64,000 nucleotides of DNA, from NCBI GenBank assembly GCA_017302895.1, contig JAFLBV010000001.1:1597001-1661000 (forward strand), given 5' to 3'. A model generated the notes under the pieces. That model did no database searches. It was not told the origin of the DNA and saw only the letters and a program-made list of their open reading frames with translations. A program made the position numbers and the translations under genes. This stretch comes from Ignavibacteria bacterium. GTDB taxonomy: Bacteria; Bacteroidota; Ignavibacteria; Ignavibacteriales; Ignavibacteriaceae. Shown piece by piece: positions 16,381 through 25,014 of the stretch. Position 1 is the stretch's first letter; each line of letters opens with the position of its first letter.

Positions 16381-18444
16381 CTAAAACTTGTTTCTCCCCA
16401 TCTTTTTTGTATCGTAGGGAGCGGGATCGCCTTTCAGATATTTGTGGAACCACTCGAGGTGGGCATTGTAGTAAAGCGGCATCGATTTGGTGTGTGAGGG
16501 CCAGTGACCATCGTTATCGAAAATGATCAGCCGGGAGTCGATACCAAGTTTCTGAAGAGCGGTGAAGTATTCGAGGCTTTGGTTGTATGAGACGCGGTAA
16601 TCCCTTTCGCCCGTTACGATGAGTGTGGGGGTTGAGAAATTTTTGACATACTCTGACGGACTGTTGGCTTTATATTGTTTTGATGTCCATGGAGTTCCCT
16701 TCAGATCCCACTCAGGGAACCAGAGTTCTTCTGTTGTGCCGTAGAAGGCATCGAGATTGTAGAGTCCCATCATGGAAGCAAAGCATTTGTATCTTTTTGT
16801 GGTTGCCTGAAGCCAGTTGACCATGTATCCTCCAAAAGACCATCCCATTGCGCCAACTCTTGATTTATCCACATAAGGAAGATTCTCTAGGTAATCAGTA
16901 ACTTTATGGATATCTTCGACCACTTTACCTGTCCAGTCTCCTGAAATTGCCGCTGTGTATTCCTGTCCGTACCCTGTTGAGCCGTGGGGATTTGGGAGTG
17001 CATATATGTACCCGTAGCCTGCATAAACCTGATTATCACCGCGGTATGCATCAGACCACTGGCTTTGAGGTCCACCGTGGATATTCACGATGAGTGGATA
17101 TTTTTTATTCGGATCGAAGCCGTGAGGTTTTACAATCATTACATGGACTTTCTTTCCGTCCGCACCGGGAACCCAGTGATGTTCGACGGGTCTGAAATCA
17201 ACCTCATCCGTGAGTTGTTTGTTTACGAAGGTCAGTTGAGACTCTTTTTTTGTTGTCAGATCGAGAGAGTAAATCTCCGCAGGGAGGTGATTCAGTCTGT
17301 ATGTGTAGAACAGTTTTTTACCATCGGGGGAAACAGTGAATCCACCGACATTCTTCTTTGCCACAAGTTCTTCAATTTTAAGTGTTGAAATGTCAATACT
17401 GAAAAGGGGACTGTAACCCTGCACATCGCCTGTAAAATAGATTTTCTTTGAGTCGGGGCTCCATAAAATGTCTGTAACCCAATTGTCGAACGCATCGGAA
17501 ATAACTTTTACAACTCCGTTCGAGAGGTCGTAAAGTGCGATTCTGAATTTATCCGATTCATATCCGGGAACAGTTTGCATTCTGTATGCGAGGTATTTCC
17601 CGTCGGGGGAGAAAACGGGATGTCCATCCCATGATTTGTTTACCTTGGTCAGGTTATTCAGGGTTTTCCCTTCGAGGTCTGTCATCCAAAGATCGGAATT
17701 TGTTGTTGATACCTGATCTTTTTCACGGTTTGAAGCGAAAACAATCGACTTTGAATCTGTTGAGAAGTTATATCCGACACCACCTCCGAGCATGAAAATT
17801 GGAGAATGAAAATTTCCGGGTGTGATATCCTTTATTGAGTTTGCTGCTACATCATAAATAAAAAGATGTGAGTAGAGATCATCCTCGTACTCGGTCCAGT
17901 GACGAACAAAAAGGTTATCGGAGACATGCGCATGAACGGGTCCATCCTTGAAAGCCGAGTAATTTGTTTCATTGCAGTTGTCATTTTCTCCACATTCGGG
18001 ATAGACCTTGGAAGAGAATGCAATCTTTTTACCATCGGGGGAAACCGTGTAGTCATTTATTCCCATGTAGAATGAAAAAAGTTTCTTTACCTCTTTTGAA
18101 GAAAAGGTGTAGCTGCATAATTGTGCATTGCCACCCTTATAAGAAATAAAGTAGAAGGAGTTTCCATCCGGAGCGAATGCAGGCGAATACCACCCTTCCT
18201 TTTCCGGATTCAATTTTTCAGGATTGGTTCCGTCAACTCCGGCGAGAAAAAGATCAGTATAACTCTTCCCACCCTTCATTTCGTATCGGGTAACGGAGTA
18301 GAGCATCACATCCCCCTTGGGAGAAAGAGCCGGAGCGGTTACATTTTTTACATTATAGATATCATCAAGTGTGAATGCTCTTTTTTGTGCATACGACGGA
18401 GAGATGAGGAAAATTAATAGGAGCAATGAAATCATTTTTTTCAT
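16381..18444 (-). CDS. S9 family prolyl-oligopeptidase-type peptidase (DPP5/acylaminoacyl-peptidase-like)
   Basis: Exported serine peptidase of 687 residues with a signal peptide ending PSYAQ. Residues ~25-400 form a beta-propeller with PD40/WD40-like repeats (SPDGKKIAFSS, SPDGKYLAYR, SPDGKKLFYT, SPDSKKIYF). The C-terminal alpha/beta hydrolase has the triad Ser536 (GWSFGGYM), Asp615 (GERDYRVSY) and His647 (DNDGHWP). These features fit dipeptidyl peptidase 5 / acylaminoacyl peptidases, which release short peptides from oligopeptides. It complements the DPP7-like S46 enzyme. Alone in its unit; convergent with the lipoprotein gene. Confidence 0.92.
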   Translation of the reverse strand: MKKMISLLLLIFLISPSYAQKRAFTLDDIYNVKNVTAPALSPKGDVMLYSVTRYEMKGGKSYTDLFLAGVDGTNPEKLNPEKEGWYSPAFAPDGNSFYFISYKGGNAQLCSYTFSSKEVKKLFSFYMGINDYTVSPDGKKIAFSSKVYPECGENDNCNETNYSAFKDGPVHAHVSDNLFVRHWTEYEDDLYSHLFIYDVAANSIKDITPGNFHSPIFMLGGGVGYNFSTDSKSIVFASNREKDQVSTTNSDLWMTDLEGKTLNNLTKVNKSWDGHPVFSPDGKYLAYRMQTVPGYESDKFRIALYDLSNGVVKVISDAFDNWVTDILWSPDSKKIYFTGDVQGYSPLFSIDISTLKIEELVAKKNVGGFTVSPDGKKLFYTYRLNHLPAEIYSLDLTTKKESQLTFVNKQLTDEVDFRPVEHHWVPGADGKKVHVMIVKPHGFDPNKKYPLIVNIHGGPQSQWSDAYRGDNQVYAGYGYIYALPNPHGSTGYGQEYTAAISGDWTGKVVEDIHKVTDYLENLPYVDKSRVGAMGWSFGGYMVNWLQATTKRYKCFASMMGLYNLDAFYGTTEELWFPEWDLKGTPWTSKQYKANSPSEYVKNFSTPTLIVTGERDYRVSYNQSLEYFTALQKLGIDSRLIIFDNDGHWPSHTKSMPLYYNAHLEWFHKYLKGDPAPYDTKKMGRNKF

Positions 18445-18526
18445 TTAAATTGTATCCTGTTTTCTGAAAAATTTAATTAAAATTTCATACAGAAAATAAT
18501 CATTTTTTCTTAATTTAGGAATGCCG

Positions 18527-18745
18527 ATGGAAAGTGTAAAAATTACTATTGATGGAATGACATGCGGTCACTGTGTAAAGGCAGTGGAAGTGGAATTATC
18601 TGAACTTGCGGTGAACATACTCGGTGTGAAAGTCGGGAGTGCGGAAGTCAGATTTGATCAGGCAAAAGTGAAAAGAGAAGAGATCGAAGAAGCCGTGAAG
18701 AACGCAGGCTTTTCTGTGGTTTCCATCGAAGAAATAAAAAAATAG
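18527..18745 (+). CDS. Heavy-metal-associated (HMA) domain protein, CopZ-like
   Basis: 72 residues, a single HMA fold. The metal-binding motif is M11-T-C13-G-H-C16, the usual copper(I) site MxCxxC with His between the cysteines. A His there is less common than Ala or Gly and has been linked in related proteins with altered copper or zinc preference. The ATG at 18527 has AGGA at the right distance; the ATG two codons earlier sits directly on the AGGA. No metal-pumping ATPase is in this window, so the partner is elsewhere. Confidence 0.88.
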   Translation: MESVKITIDGMTCGHCVKAVEVELSELAVNILGVKVGSAEVRFDQAKVKREEIEEAVKNAGFSVVSIEEIKK

Positions 18746-18798
18746 TTTCTGCTCCGCCGGAGTTTTCATTGAAAGTTGAAAAGATATTGAGAACCAGG

Positions 18799-20262
18799 AT
18801 GAGATTCATGACGAGAATAGCCGGCTTTTTCATCCTGCTTGCCGCTATGTTATCAGCTCAACCTTCGCGAGAAGATTTTGTGAGGGGTTTTGTTCAGTAT
18901 CTTCTCAGTGATCCTGCGAGAATAGTACATTATGTAGAACCGCAATCGCTTGAAAGAGCGGAACGGTTCAATATTTTCTACAATGATGTTTCGACCAAGA
19001 TTTTAGCGGGAAGTGAAATCCCCCTTTCTGTCAGAAACAGCATATTAAAGGGTGAGACTGAAATCAATCATAAGATTGAGAACCTGCCTCAGGATTTTTT
19101 CCGTGTCGAAGTTTCAATCCCCTCCGTCAACTACAAAAAATATTTCTATTTCAAAAAGTTTCAGCTTGTCGCTCCATCGAGTTATCTCACCTTGTATTGG
19201 ACTAAATATGAAACAGACTATTTTGATTTTTTCGTAAGAGAGAAAAAGAATTTCAATTCATATTCCGGCGCCCAAATTGAGAAAAATGCCGCAGCAATCA
19301 TGAAACTCCTCGAATTTACAAATGAGGAGAAGGCAGAACTTAAAAAGAAACGGCTTATTTATATTGTTGCCTTGCATGAGAAGAATGTTACCGAGTTCGG
19401 TGCTGATGAATCGAAAGGTGCTTTTATTCCCGCGTGGGATGAGATTGTCACCTGCACCCCGATGAATATTACCGGACTTGCTGAGCAGTTGTTGCGGTTC
19501 AAACTTCGGAAAATGAATTTGAATACTCCAAAGTTGTTTGGGGAGGGATTTGGTGCTGCTCTTGGTGGGATGCCCCCCCGTTCTTCCGGATTGCTTGTGA
19601 AGCTTGGTGCATTCCTTCAAAAAGAAGGAATTTTGGATATTTCAACTTTGGCAGACGACACTTCTTTCGCAGCACAGGACAGATCGTTCTCGATACCTCT
19701 TGCTGCTGCATACAACCACTTCCTGATCAGGGATGTTGGAGCAAAGGAGTATCTGAGACTTTACATGCAGAAGAATTCTCCCAATGAGAAGTCTATGGCG
19801 GGAAATTCTGTAGAGCTGAAGGTCCCGAAAAAAGATGAATTCATCAAGTATGCCGGGGAATATGTAGCTGAGCGAAACATTCAGGTTGAAGATGTTAAGG
19901 ATACACTTCCGATGATTTTTGACGGAGAAATGGTTCGCATTTTCGATGGTGGTGATTATTACTGGTTTCATTCGAAGGGGTCGTTTGCCCTGTCGGAAAT
20001 CCCGGGAATCAATAATTACACAAGCAGATTGTTTAAGGAAGTGGTGCCGACGCGGAGTTATGAAGGGGAGAAATATCTCTTTTTTGTGACGCGTGAAGAT
20101 ATCATAATCTACAATCTTTATAGTGATACTGTGGTTGATGCCCACTACAAATTTGTGGACAAGCAGCCTGTTGCGGGAGTCAGCAATATTTACAGGTTCA
20201 GGGTGAAGAAAAGTCTTCTGCCTGAAAATATTAAGGACTTAAAAGTCGTTCAGTTTTTTTAG
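18799..20262 (+). CDS. Exported protein of unknown function; possible degenerate metallopeptidase
   Basis: 487 residues from the ATG at 18799; starts at 18769 (TTG) or 18808 (ATG) are also possible. A signal peptide ends MLSAQ. The middle (about residues 165-290) has the order of a gluzincin-type peptidase: an edge-strand segment RLIYIVALHE, then a helix, then FGEGFGAALGG, which resembles the EGF/EGxAxY helix after a HExxH motif. However the helix where HExxH should be reads TPMNITGLAEQLLRF, with no His, so it is probably catalytically dead or the likeness is chance. The C-terminal ~100 residues look beta-rich. It follows the HMA gene by 53 bp. Confidence 0.72.
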   Translation: MRFMTRIAGFFILLAAMLSAQPSREDFVRGFVQYLLSDPARIVHYVEPQSLERAERFNIFYNDVSTKILAGSEIPLSVRNSILKGETEINHKIENLPQDFFRVEVSIPSVNYKKYFYFKKFQLVAPSSYLTLYWTKYETDYFDFFVREKKNFNSYSGAQIEKNAAAIMKLLEFTNEEKAELKKKRLIYIVALHEKNVTEFGADESKGAFIPAWDEIVTCTPMNITGLAEQLLRFKLRKMNLNTPKLFGEGFGAALGGMPPRSSGLLVKLGAFLQKEGILDISTLADDTSFAAQDRSFSIPLAAAYNHFLIRDVGAKEYLRLYMQKNSPNEKSMAGNSVELKVPKKDEFIKYAGEYVAERNIQVEDVKDTLPMIFDGEMVRIFDGGDYYWFHSKGSFALSEIPGINNYTSRLFKEVVPTRSYEGEKYLFFVTREDIIIYNLYSDTVVDAHYKFVDKQPVAGVSNIYRFRVKKSLLPENIKDLKVVQFF

Positions 20263-20267
20263 AGTTG

Positions 20268-21353
20268 TCAACCCCGTTTTAAATCATTCAGAATCAGTTT
20301 TAATTCTGCGAAGTCGTTAACCAGTCTTAGCAGGTCCTCCATTCCTTCTTCGTCCTCTTCCTGTTGAAGATATTTATTAAGGAAATAGATTTGGGTTTCC
20401 TCATCGGCTTCCGAGAGAAGTTCACGGAACCCTTGCAGAAATTTCAGAATGGTTTTATTCAGGTCTTCCCTCATTGTTCCGAGTGAGCTTATTTCAGGAT
20501 TCTCTTCCGCCTTCGCTATTGAGCTCCCCAGCCCGATCATATATTTGGCATCGAAGCAGAGGTTTTCGAAGTTCTTTTCAAGATTACATTCGAGAGCAAG
20601 TTCGATGAGAGTAAGGATATCCTTTGCCTCTTCGAGCCTGTCGGTTGCGAGCAGATTAAAATTTTTAAAACAATGATGCAGTTCGCTCAATTTATCCTCT
20701 CCAAATTTTGAAGTTTTATATCCAAGCCCAAGCCCGTCTCCGATTGGAATCAAAGAAGTCTCGAGTGCCGGAACCGAAAAAAAATGCTGATTGAATTCCC
20801 TGATCAGACCTGTGGATCTCAGGTATTTTGGGGGTATTTCCCCGGTTGCGGAAGTGTATCCGTGCCAAAGCAGGTTATCGACAAGATAAACTCCACCTTT
20901 TTTCAGAAGAGGCAGAGAGAATTCGAACAGGCGACGGTAATCTTCCTTATCGGCATCCAGAAAAATCAAATCAAACTCGATATTCATTTTAAGAAGAAAA
21001 TGAACAGCCTCTCCTTTTAGCAATTTAATTCTGCTTGAGTCGCCCGACGCATCGAAGTTCTGCTCCGCAACCGGGATCATATCGGTTGATTTCTCGATTG
21101 TGTAGACCACTCCGTTCTCGGGAAGTGCGGCAGCAATTCTAACAGTAGAATAACCAATGGCAGTCCCGATTTCCAATACCGTTTTTGCACCCGTTGCCTT
21201 AACGAGAAATTCAACAAATTGAGCGGATGCTGCGTCAAGGATTGGTACAAAATTTTGTCTGGCAAACTCTTCCATTTCAGCTATCAGAGGGTTTCTCCTC
21301 CGGGGAAGAGAATTAAGGTATTGTAATGTTTCGGGAGTAAGAATATCGGGCAT
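20268..21353 (-). CDS. O-methyltransferase (COMT-like, SAM-dependent) with extra C-terminal domain
   Basis: 361 residues. Residues 1-215 form a complete small O-methyltransferase: SAM loop VLEIGTAIGYS (59-69), metal-binding FLDADKEDY with Asp133/Asp135, and LVDN with Asp159-Asn160. These divalent-metal sites match the caffeoyl-CoA-type family (YrrM/TrmR-like in bacteria, which can methylate wobble uridine in tRNA). Residues ~216-361 are an all-helical, acidic extension (LSELHHCFKNFNLLATDRLEE...EEDEEGMEDLL) not part of the normal family. It may be a docking or substrate domain. It converges tail to tail with the preceding gene with only 5 bp between stops. Confidence 0.85.
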   Translation of the reverse strand: MPDILTPETLQYLNSLPRRRNPLIAEMEEFARQNFVPILDAASAQFVEFLVKATGAKTVLEIGTAIGYSTVRIAAALPENGVVYTIEKSTDMIPVAEQNFDASGDSSRIKLLKGEAVHFLLKMNIEFDLIFLDADKEDYRRLFEFSLPLLKKGGVYLVDNLLWHGYTSATGEIPPKYLRSTGLIREFNQHFFSVPALETSLIPIGDGLGLGYKTSKFGEDKLSELHHCFKNFNLLATDRLEEAKDILTLIELALECNLEKNFENLCFDAKYMIGLGSSIAKAEENPEISSLGTMREDLNKTILKFLQGFRELLSEADEETQIYFLNKYLQQEEDEEGMEDLLRLVNDFAELKLILNDLKRG

Positions 21354-21471
21354 AGTATCCGTGTAAAGAATAATTAATTATGCGAATAAAGTTAAAACGC
21401 AAAGAAAAACAAAGAAATAAATTGTGTGAATCAAAGATTGGTTATTCCACCTCCGAAAAATCGGTGAATTC

Positions 21472-21827
21472 TCATTTCATTATCAATACCTTCTTTGCAA
21501 TCACGGTCTGTTGCCCGTATGCGGAGTTTATTACTGCCTTCAGGATGTATACTCCTGCCGGGAGATTATGGGTGACCGAGTAAGAGTTTGCACCTTTTCC
21601 CAAGGAAATATTCTGTTTACTGTACACTTCTTCTCCGAGGGTGTTGAATATTTTGATTGAGGCAACAGTATCAGATCCTGATTTGAATGATATATTAAAG
21701 AGATTGCCGCAGGTACACCGGTGGCCGTCATATACTGCCAGAGACAAGTAGAGTGCCGGGAATTTTGGGGGTTTGCCTTCAAAAAGAGAAAGAGTAAAAG
21801 CAAAAAGAATCGTCCTGCGGATTTCAT
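21472..21827 (-). pseudogene. Remnant of a T9SS-secreted protein (signal peptide plus C-terminal sorting domain, frameshifted)
   Basis: From the ATG at 21827 one frame encodes a signal peptide (MKSAGRFFLLLLFLFLKANP). Another frame, open from before this point to the stop at 21472, encodes a C-terminal type A sorting domain: SIKIFNTLGEEVYSKQN, then LPAGVYILKA and a final VIAKKVLIMK. The two pieces join around the C5A4 run near 21754-21767, where a frameshift would restore signal peptide plus sorting domain. Even so, there would be almost no passenger between them. The likely history is deletion of the passenger domain followed by frame loss. No intact gene can be drawn here. Confidence 0.65.
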
Positions 21828-21879
21828 TTTGATGCCTGTTTTGATAGTGTAAAACTTAATTCTTCAGATAAAAATACAA

Positions 21880-21912
21880 AAAAAGGCTGCCCCTTTTGAG
21901 ACAGCCTTTTTA
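21880..21912 (-). terminator. Rho-independent terminator of the peroxiredoxin gene
   Basis: AAAAAGGCTG and CAGCCTTTTT enclose a 12-nt loop; the minus-strand product ends in seven T. It begins 10 bp after the peroxiredoxin stop and would also work on the plus strand. Confidence 0.85.
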
Positions 21913-21921
21913 GCGTAATAT

Positions 21922-22572
21922 TTAGTTTAGCGATTTATACTTAAACCACCAGTCGGGTCCCTCATACTGTTTACGGTCTTCAACTCCTGCCATGTCTTTT
22001 GGGGGAGGGATAATGACCTTATCCTTCAGCATTTCATTGTTGGGCCAGTTTTCCGGCATTGCCACTTTGTTCGCATCAGAAATCTGTAGAGCCTTCAGTG
22101 CTCTAAGTATTTCATCGATTTGTCGTCCGATTTCCTGAGGATAATAGATCATCAGTCTTATCAGTCCGAGAGGATCGATAATGAAGACCGCGCGAACGGT
22201 ATTTGTTCCTTTTCCCGGGTGAATCATCCCGAGTTTTTCGGCAGTTCTACCCATATCATCAGCAATGATCGGGAAAGGTATCTTCACATCAAGATTGTCC
22301 TGAATCCATTCAACCCATTTGATATGAGCGAAAACCTGATCAATTGACAATCCGACGAGTTCGGCGTTCAAATTCTTAAACTGTTCGTTTCTGCTCGCAA
22401 AAGCAACAAATTCAGTAGTACAGACGGGAGTGAAGTCTCCCGGATGGCTAAAGAGTACAATCCATTTGCCGGCATAGTCACCGGGGATGTTTTTGACTCC
22501 GTGAGTGGTCTGGACAGTAATGTCCGGCATTTTTTCGCCAAGAAGCGGAATTCGATTTTGCATGTTTTCCAT
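21922..22572 (-). CDS. 1-Cys peroxiredoxin (Prx6 / archaeal-type AhpC-like)
   Basis: 216 residues. Thioredoxin-fold peroxidase that reduces H2O2 and organic peroxides. The peroxidatic Cys51 is in the universal motif FTPVCTTE. It is the only cysteine in the protein, so it must be a 1-Cys enzyme needing an outside reductant. The long C-terminal arm (about 160-216, with the VIIPPPKD stretch and a WWFKYK end) is typical of the Prx6-type and archaeal enzymes. The ATG at 22572 follows AAGGA; a longer frame of 20 more codons has no such site. Role: oxidative stress defence in the cytoplasm. Confidence 0.92.
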   Translation of the reverse strand: MENMQNRIPLLGEKMPDITVQTTHGVKNIPGDYAGKWIVLFSHPGDFTPVCTTEFVAFASRNEQFKNLNAELVGLSIDQVFAHIKWVEWIQDNLDVKIPFPIIADDMGRTAEKLGMIHPGKGTNTVRAVFIIDPLGLIRLMIYYPQEIGRQIDEILRALKALQISDANKVAMPENWPNNEMLKDKVIIPPPKDMAGVEDRKQYEGPDWWFKYKSLN

Positions 22573-22694
22573 ATTTTTATCCTTTTTTAACTTAATCATG
22601 GATTTGAGAAAATCCGGAAAAAAGACTCTCAAAGATCAACATAAGTTAGATGAATAAAAACGGGAACAGATTCGCTTAAGAGCTTATTTCATTT

Positions 22695-22733
22695 AATGGA
22701 GACGGTGACTAACCCGGATAAGTGGTCTCCATT
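22695..22733. promoter_or_regulatory. Inverted repeat between cytosine deaminase and peroxiredoxin genes
   Basis: AATGGAGAC (22695-22703) pairs perfectly with GTCTCCATT (22725-22733) around a 21-nt loop. It lies 10 bp after the deaminase stop and ~120 bp before the peroxiredoxin start, both on the minus strand. No T-run follows, so it may be a protein-binding site or mRNA 3' structure rather than a terminator. Confidence 0.5.
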
Positions 22734-22742
22734 GATAGACTA

Positions 22743-23195
22743 TTACTCTTCTCCGATATCCTCGTTCCAGATTTCAGAATTTTTTGTAATATAGTCTTTT
22801 AGCATCTCGATGCATTCGGTTGATTTCATATCGACAACTTCAATTCCCGATTCCCGGAGCCACTGAACTCCTCCGTCGAAATTTACAGACTCACCGACAA
22901 TTACAGTTCTGAAATTGAATTGTCTGGCAAGACCAGAGCAGTACCAACAGGGTGCAAGAGTTGTTACAAGAATCTTATCCCGGTATGTTCGCTGCCTTCC
23001 GGCTTTTCTGAATGCATCGGTTTCGCCGTGGATGGATGGATCGCCTTCCTGAATCCGGCGGTTGTGTCCTCTTCCGACCAGATTTCCTTCGAGGTCGAAA
23101 ATGGCACCTCCTATCGGAATTCCACCTTCAGCAAGTCCGGTTCTGGCTTCTTCTATTGCAACCTGCAACATCTCATCATAATTTTTGGCTTTCAT
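22743..23195 (-). CDS. Cytosine deaminase, yeast FCY1-like (zinc-dependent)
   Basis: 150 residues. Turns cytosine into uracil and ammonia in pyrimidine salvage. Zinc and proton-shuttle residues are H56-G-E58 and the pair C83-x2-C86 in APCWYC. The overall wording (GGIPIGGAIFD, GRGHNRR, the C-terminal IWNEDIGEE end) is the pattern of the small fungal-type cytosine deaminase rather than bacterial CodA (a TIM-barrel) or tRNA adenosine deaminase TadA. The ATG at 23195 has GGAG upstream; a 9-codon longer form is possible. Single gene, with no permease nearby. Confidence 0.88.
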   Translation of the reverse strand: MKAKNYDEMLQVAIEEARTGLAEGGIPIGGAIFDLEGNLVGRGHNRRIQEGDPSIHGETDAFRKAGRQRTYRDKILVTTLAPCWYCSGLARQFNFRTVIVGESVNFDGGVQWLRESGIEVVDMKSTECIEMLKDYITKNSEIWNEDIGEE

Positions 23196-23309
23196 TCTGT
23201 GATCTCCGTGAAATGAGTTCAAAATTAAATAAACAATGCAAATTACAAATTTACGGGGATTAAATTGATTTCACGGGGAGCTAAAATATTGTTAAGTTTC
23301 AGGACACAA

Positions 23310-23951
23310 ATGGGAAAATTTATGGAGATCAAAGAAGTAATAGAACGCAGAAGAAGTGTCAGGCATTTTAAGCCTGAGAGTCTTCCGCTTGAAGATTTAA
23401 AAGAACTGGTAAGACTTGCGGGTCTTGCCCCAAGTATAAATAACGCACAGCTATGGAAATTTGTTGTCGTAACGAATAAAGATGTAATTGCGAAGATGTC
23501 GAATGTTGTGAATCAAAAAATATCATCACTTTTGAATTCCACAGAAGACAGCAAAGGTGAGAAGATAAAAACCACCGTTTCACATTTTTCCACAGTCTTT
23601 ACCGATGCACCTGCAGTTATAGCTGTTCAGATGAAATCGTATGATGCAATTGTTGACACGATTCTCGAAGCATCAGGAATGACACATGAAGAGATGAACA
23701 AGATGCGGAACTACCCTGACATCCAGAGCATCGGAGCCTCAATAGAGAACATCATGCTTGCTGCCACAGGAATGGGTTACGGATGTTGCTGGTTGACGGG
23801 TCTTCTCGTTGCCCGGGAAGAGCTGGAGCCATTGCTGGGAATCAAGGAGCCATATCGTCTTGCTGCGTGTGTTGCAGTCGGTAAGCCTCTCGAGTCACTT
23901 CCTGCGAGGGAAAAACTGCCTCTCGAGTCAATCCTGGAAATAATAGAATAG
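23310..23951 (+). CDS. Nitroreductase family protein
   Basis: 213 residues. FMN-dependent oxidoreductase fold. The N-terminal RRRSVRHFK holds the phosphate-binding arginines, AGLAPSINNAQLWKF is the flavin-contacting helix, and GASIENIMLAATGMGYGCCWLTG is present in split form as the second signature. Such enzymes reduce nitro groups, quinones or related electron acceptors with NAD(P)H; the true substrate is unknown. The ATG at 23310 follows AGGA by 5 bp; an ATG four codons later is also plausible. It is divergent from cytosine deaminase. Its 3' flank is repeat DNA. Confidence 0.88.
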   Translation: MGKFMEIKEVIERRRSVRHFKPESLPLEDLKELVRLAGLAPSINNAQLWKFVVVTNKDVIAKMSNVVNQKISSLLNSTEDSKGEKIKTTVSHFSTVFTDAPAVIAVQMKSYDAIVDTILEASGMTHEEMNKMRNYPDIQSIGASIENIMLAATGMGYGCCWLTGLLVAREELEPLLGIKEPYRLAACVAVGKPLESLPAREKLPLESILEIIE

Positions 23952-23964
23952 GATTAATTAATAA

Positions 23965-24120
23965 ACCGCAGAGGGCGCAGAGAACACAGAGAGCTATTAA
24001 CTATGATCTATGATCTATGAGCTAAGAACTTCATATTTGAAATTAGTTTCGTTAAGTGCTCTGTGATCTCTGTGTGCTCTGTGGTTTTTACTAATCTTCG
24101 CGGTCTTGGCGTCCTTTGCG
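23965..24120. repeat. Dispersed intergenic repeats with long imperfect inverted arms
   Basis: The left arm CCGCAGAGGGCGCAGAGAAC (from 23966) faces an inverted relative around 24057-24085 (CTCTGTG words). Between them are CTATGATCTATGATCTATG-type repeats related to those at 16323. A further piece of the widespread AAGGACGCCAAGACCGC type lies at 24095-24120 on the minus strand. The element occupies the whole gap between two convergent genes; no gene seen. Confidence 0.7.
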
Positions 24121-24126
24121 GTTTAA

Positions 24127-25014
24127 TCAAATTTTGTTCAGGGTGATTTTTGCAAGGCGGATGGTTGCATTGTCAATCATTCTGCCGTCGAGTTCCACCG
24201 CACCTTTCCCTTCCTTCAAAGCATTTTCATAAGCATCCAGCACTCTTTTGGCCCGTTCAATTTCCTGAGGTGAAGGGGAGAAGACCGCATTGATTATTTC
24301 AATCTGAGCAGGATGTATAGCCCACTTTCCATCCACCCCGAGCGCGGCAGCGAGTTCGGCTGATTTTCTCAATCCCTGCGCATCGCTGAAATTGCCATAA
24401 GGAGCATCGATAACGGCGAGATTACGGGCTTTTGCCGCCACCACCATACTTGATAGGACGAACTGCCAGCGGTGACCCGGATAGGTATCCTCATTTTCAC
24501 CGTGACCGGAAATCGAGATAAATTTGGCACCGATGGAGGAGGAGAAATCTGCTATTCCAAAGACGAGTGTGATATTTCTCTCCGAAGCGGCAGCAATCTC
24601 TGAAACATTTTCCAGTCCGAGGGCGTCCTCAATTGAAGGCTCAAGGAATATTCTGTTTTTGAGTGAATATTCATCCTCGAGTGAGTTCAGAAGTTTTTCG
24701 ACAAAATGGATATCAGCGGCGGAGGAGACTTTTGGAATTACGATGGAATCGAGTTTATCGCTGCAGAAGGGGATAATTTCCACGATGTCCCTGTAGGCGA
24801 AGCGGTCTCCAGGTCGGTTTATCCTGATGGATAGGAACTTGTTTCCCCAGTCGAGGGAATTAATTGATTCAACGACCTGAAGACGGGCGGATCTTTTTTC
24901 GGAAAGAGGAACGCTGTCTTCGAGGTCGAGCATGACGACATCTGCACCTGAAGCCGAAGCTTTCAGGTGCATTTTAGCGATGTGTCCCGGTACGGAGAGT
25001 ACTGACCTTCTCAA
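24127..25014 (-). CDS. HpcH/HpaI aldolase / CitE-like lyase
   Basis: 295 residues, TIM-barrel of the CitE family. The N-terminal [10 protein letters not shown] and [12 protein letters not shown] are canonical. The metal-binding Glu is in [14 protein letters not shown] and the Asp in [11 protein letters not shown]. Members cleave or make (S)-citramalyl-, malyl- or citryl-CoA; stand-alone CitE-like proteins without CitD/CitF are usually acyl-CoA lyases, so (S)-citramalyl-CoA or malyl-CoA lyase are the best guesses. The start overlaps the stop of the upstream glycosyltransferase by 4 bp (ATGA), so the two are translationally coupled although no shared pathway is obvious. Confidence 0.85.
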   Translation of the reverse strand: MRRSVLSVPGHIAKMHLKASASGADVVMLDLEDSVPLSEKRSARLQVVESINSLDWGNKFLSIRINRPGDRFAYRDIVEIIPFCSDKLDSIVIPKVSSAADIHFVEKLLNSLEDEYSLKNRIFLEPSIEDALGLENVSEIAAASERNITLVFGIADFSSSIGAKFISISGHGENEDTYPGHRWQFVLSSMVVAAKARNLAVIDAPYGNFSDAQGLRKSAELAAALGVDGKWAIHPAQIEIINAVFSPSPQEIERAKRVLDAYENALKEGKGAVELDGRMIDNATIRLAKITLNKI

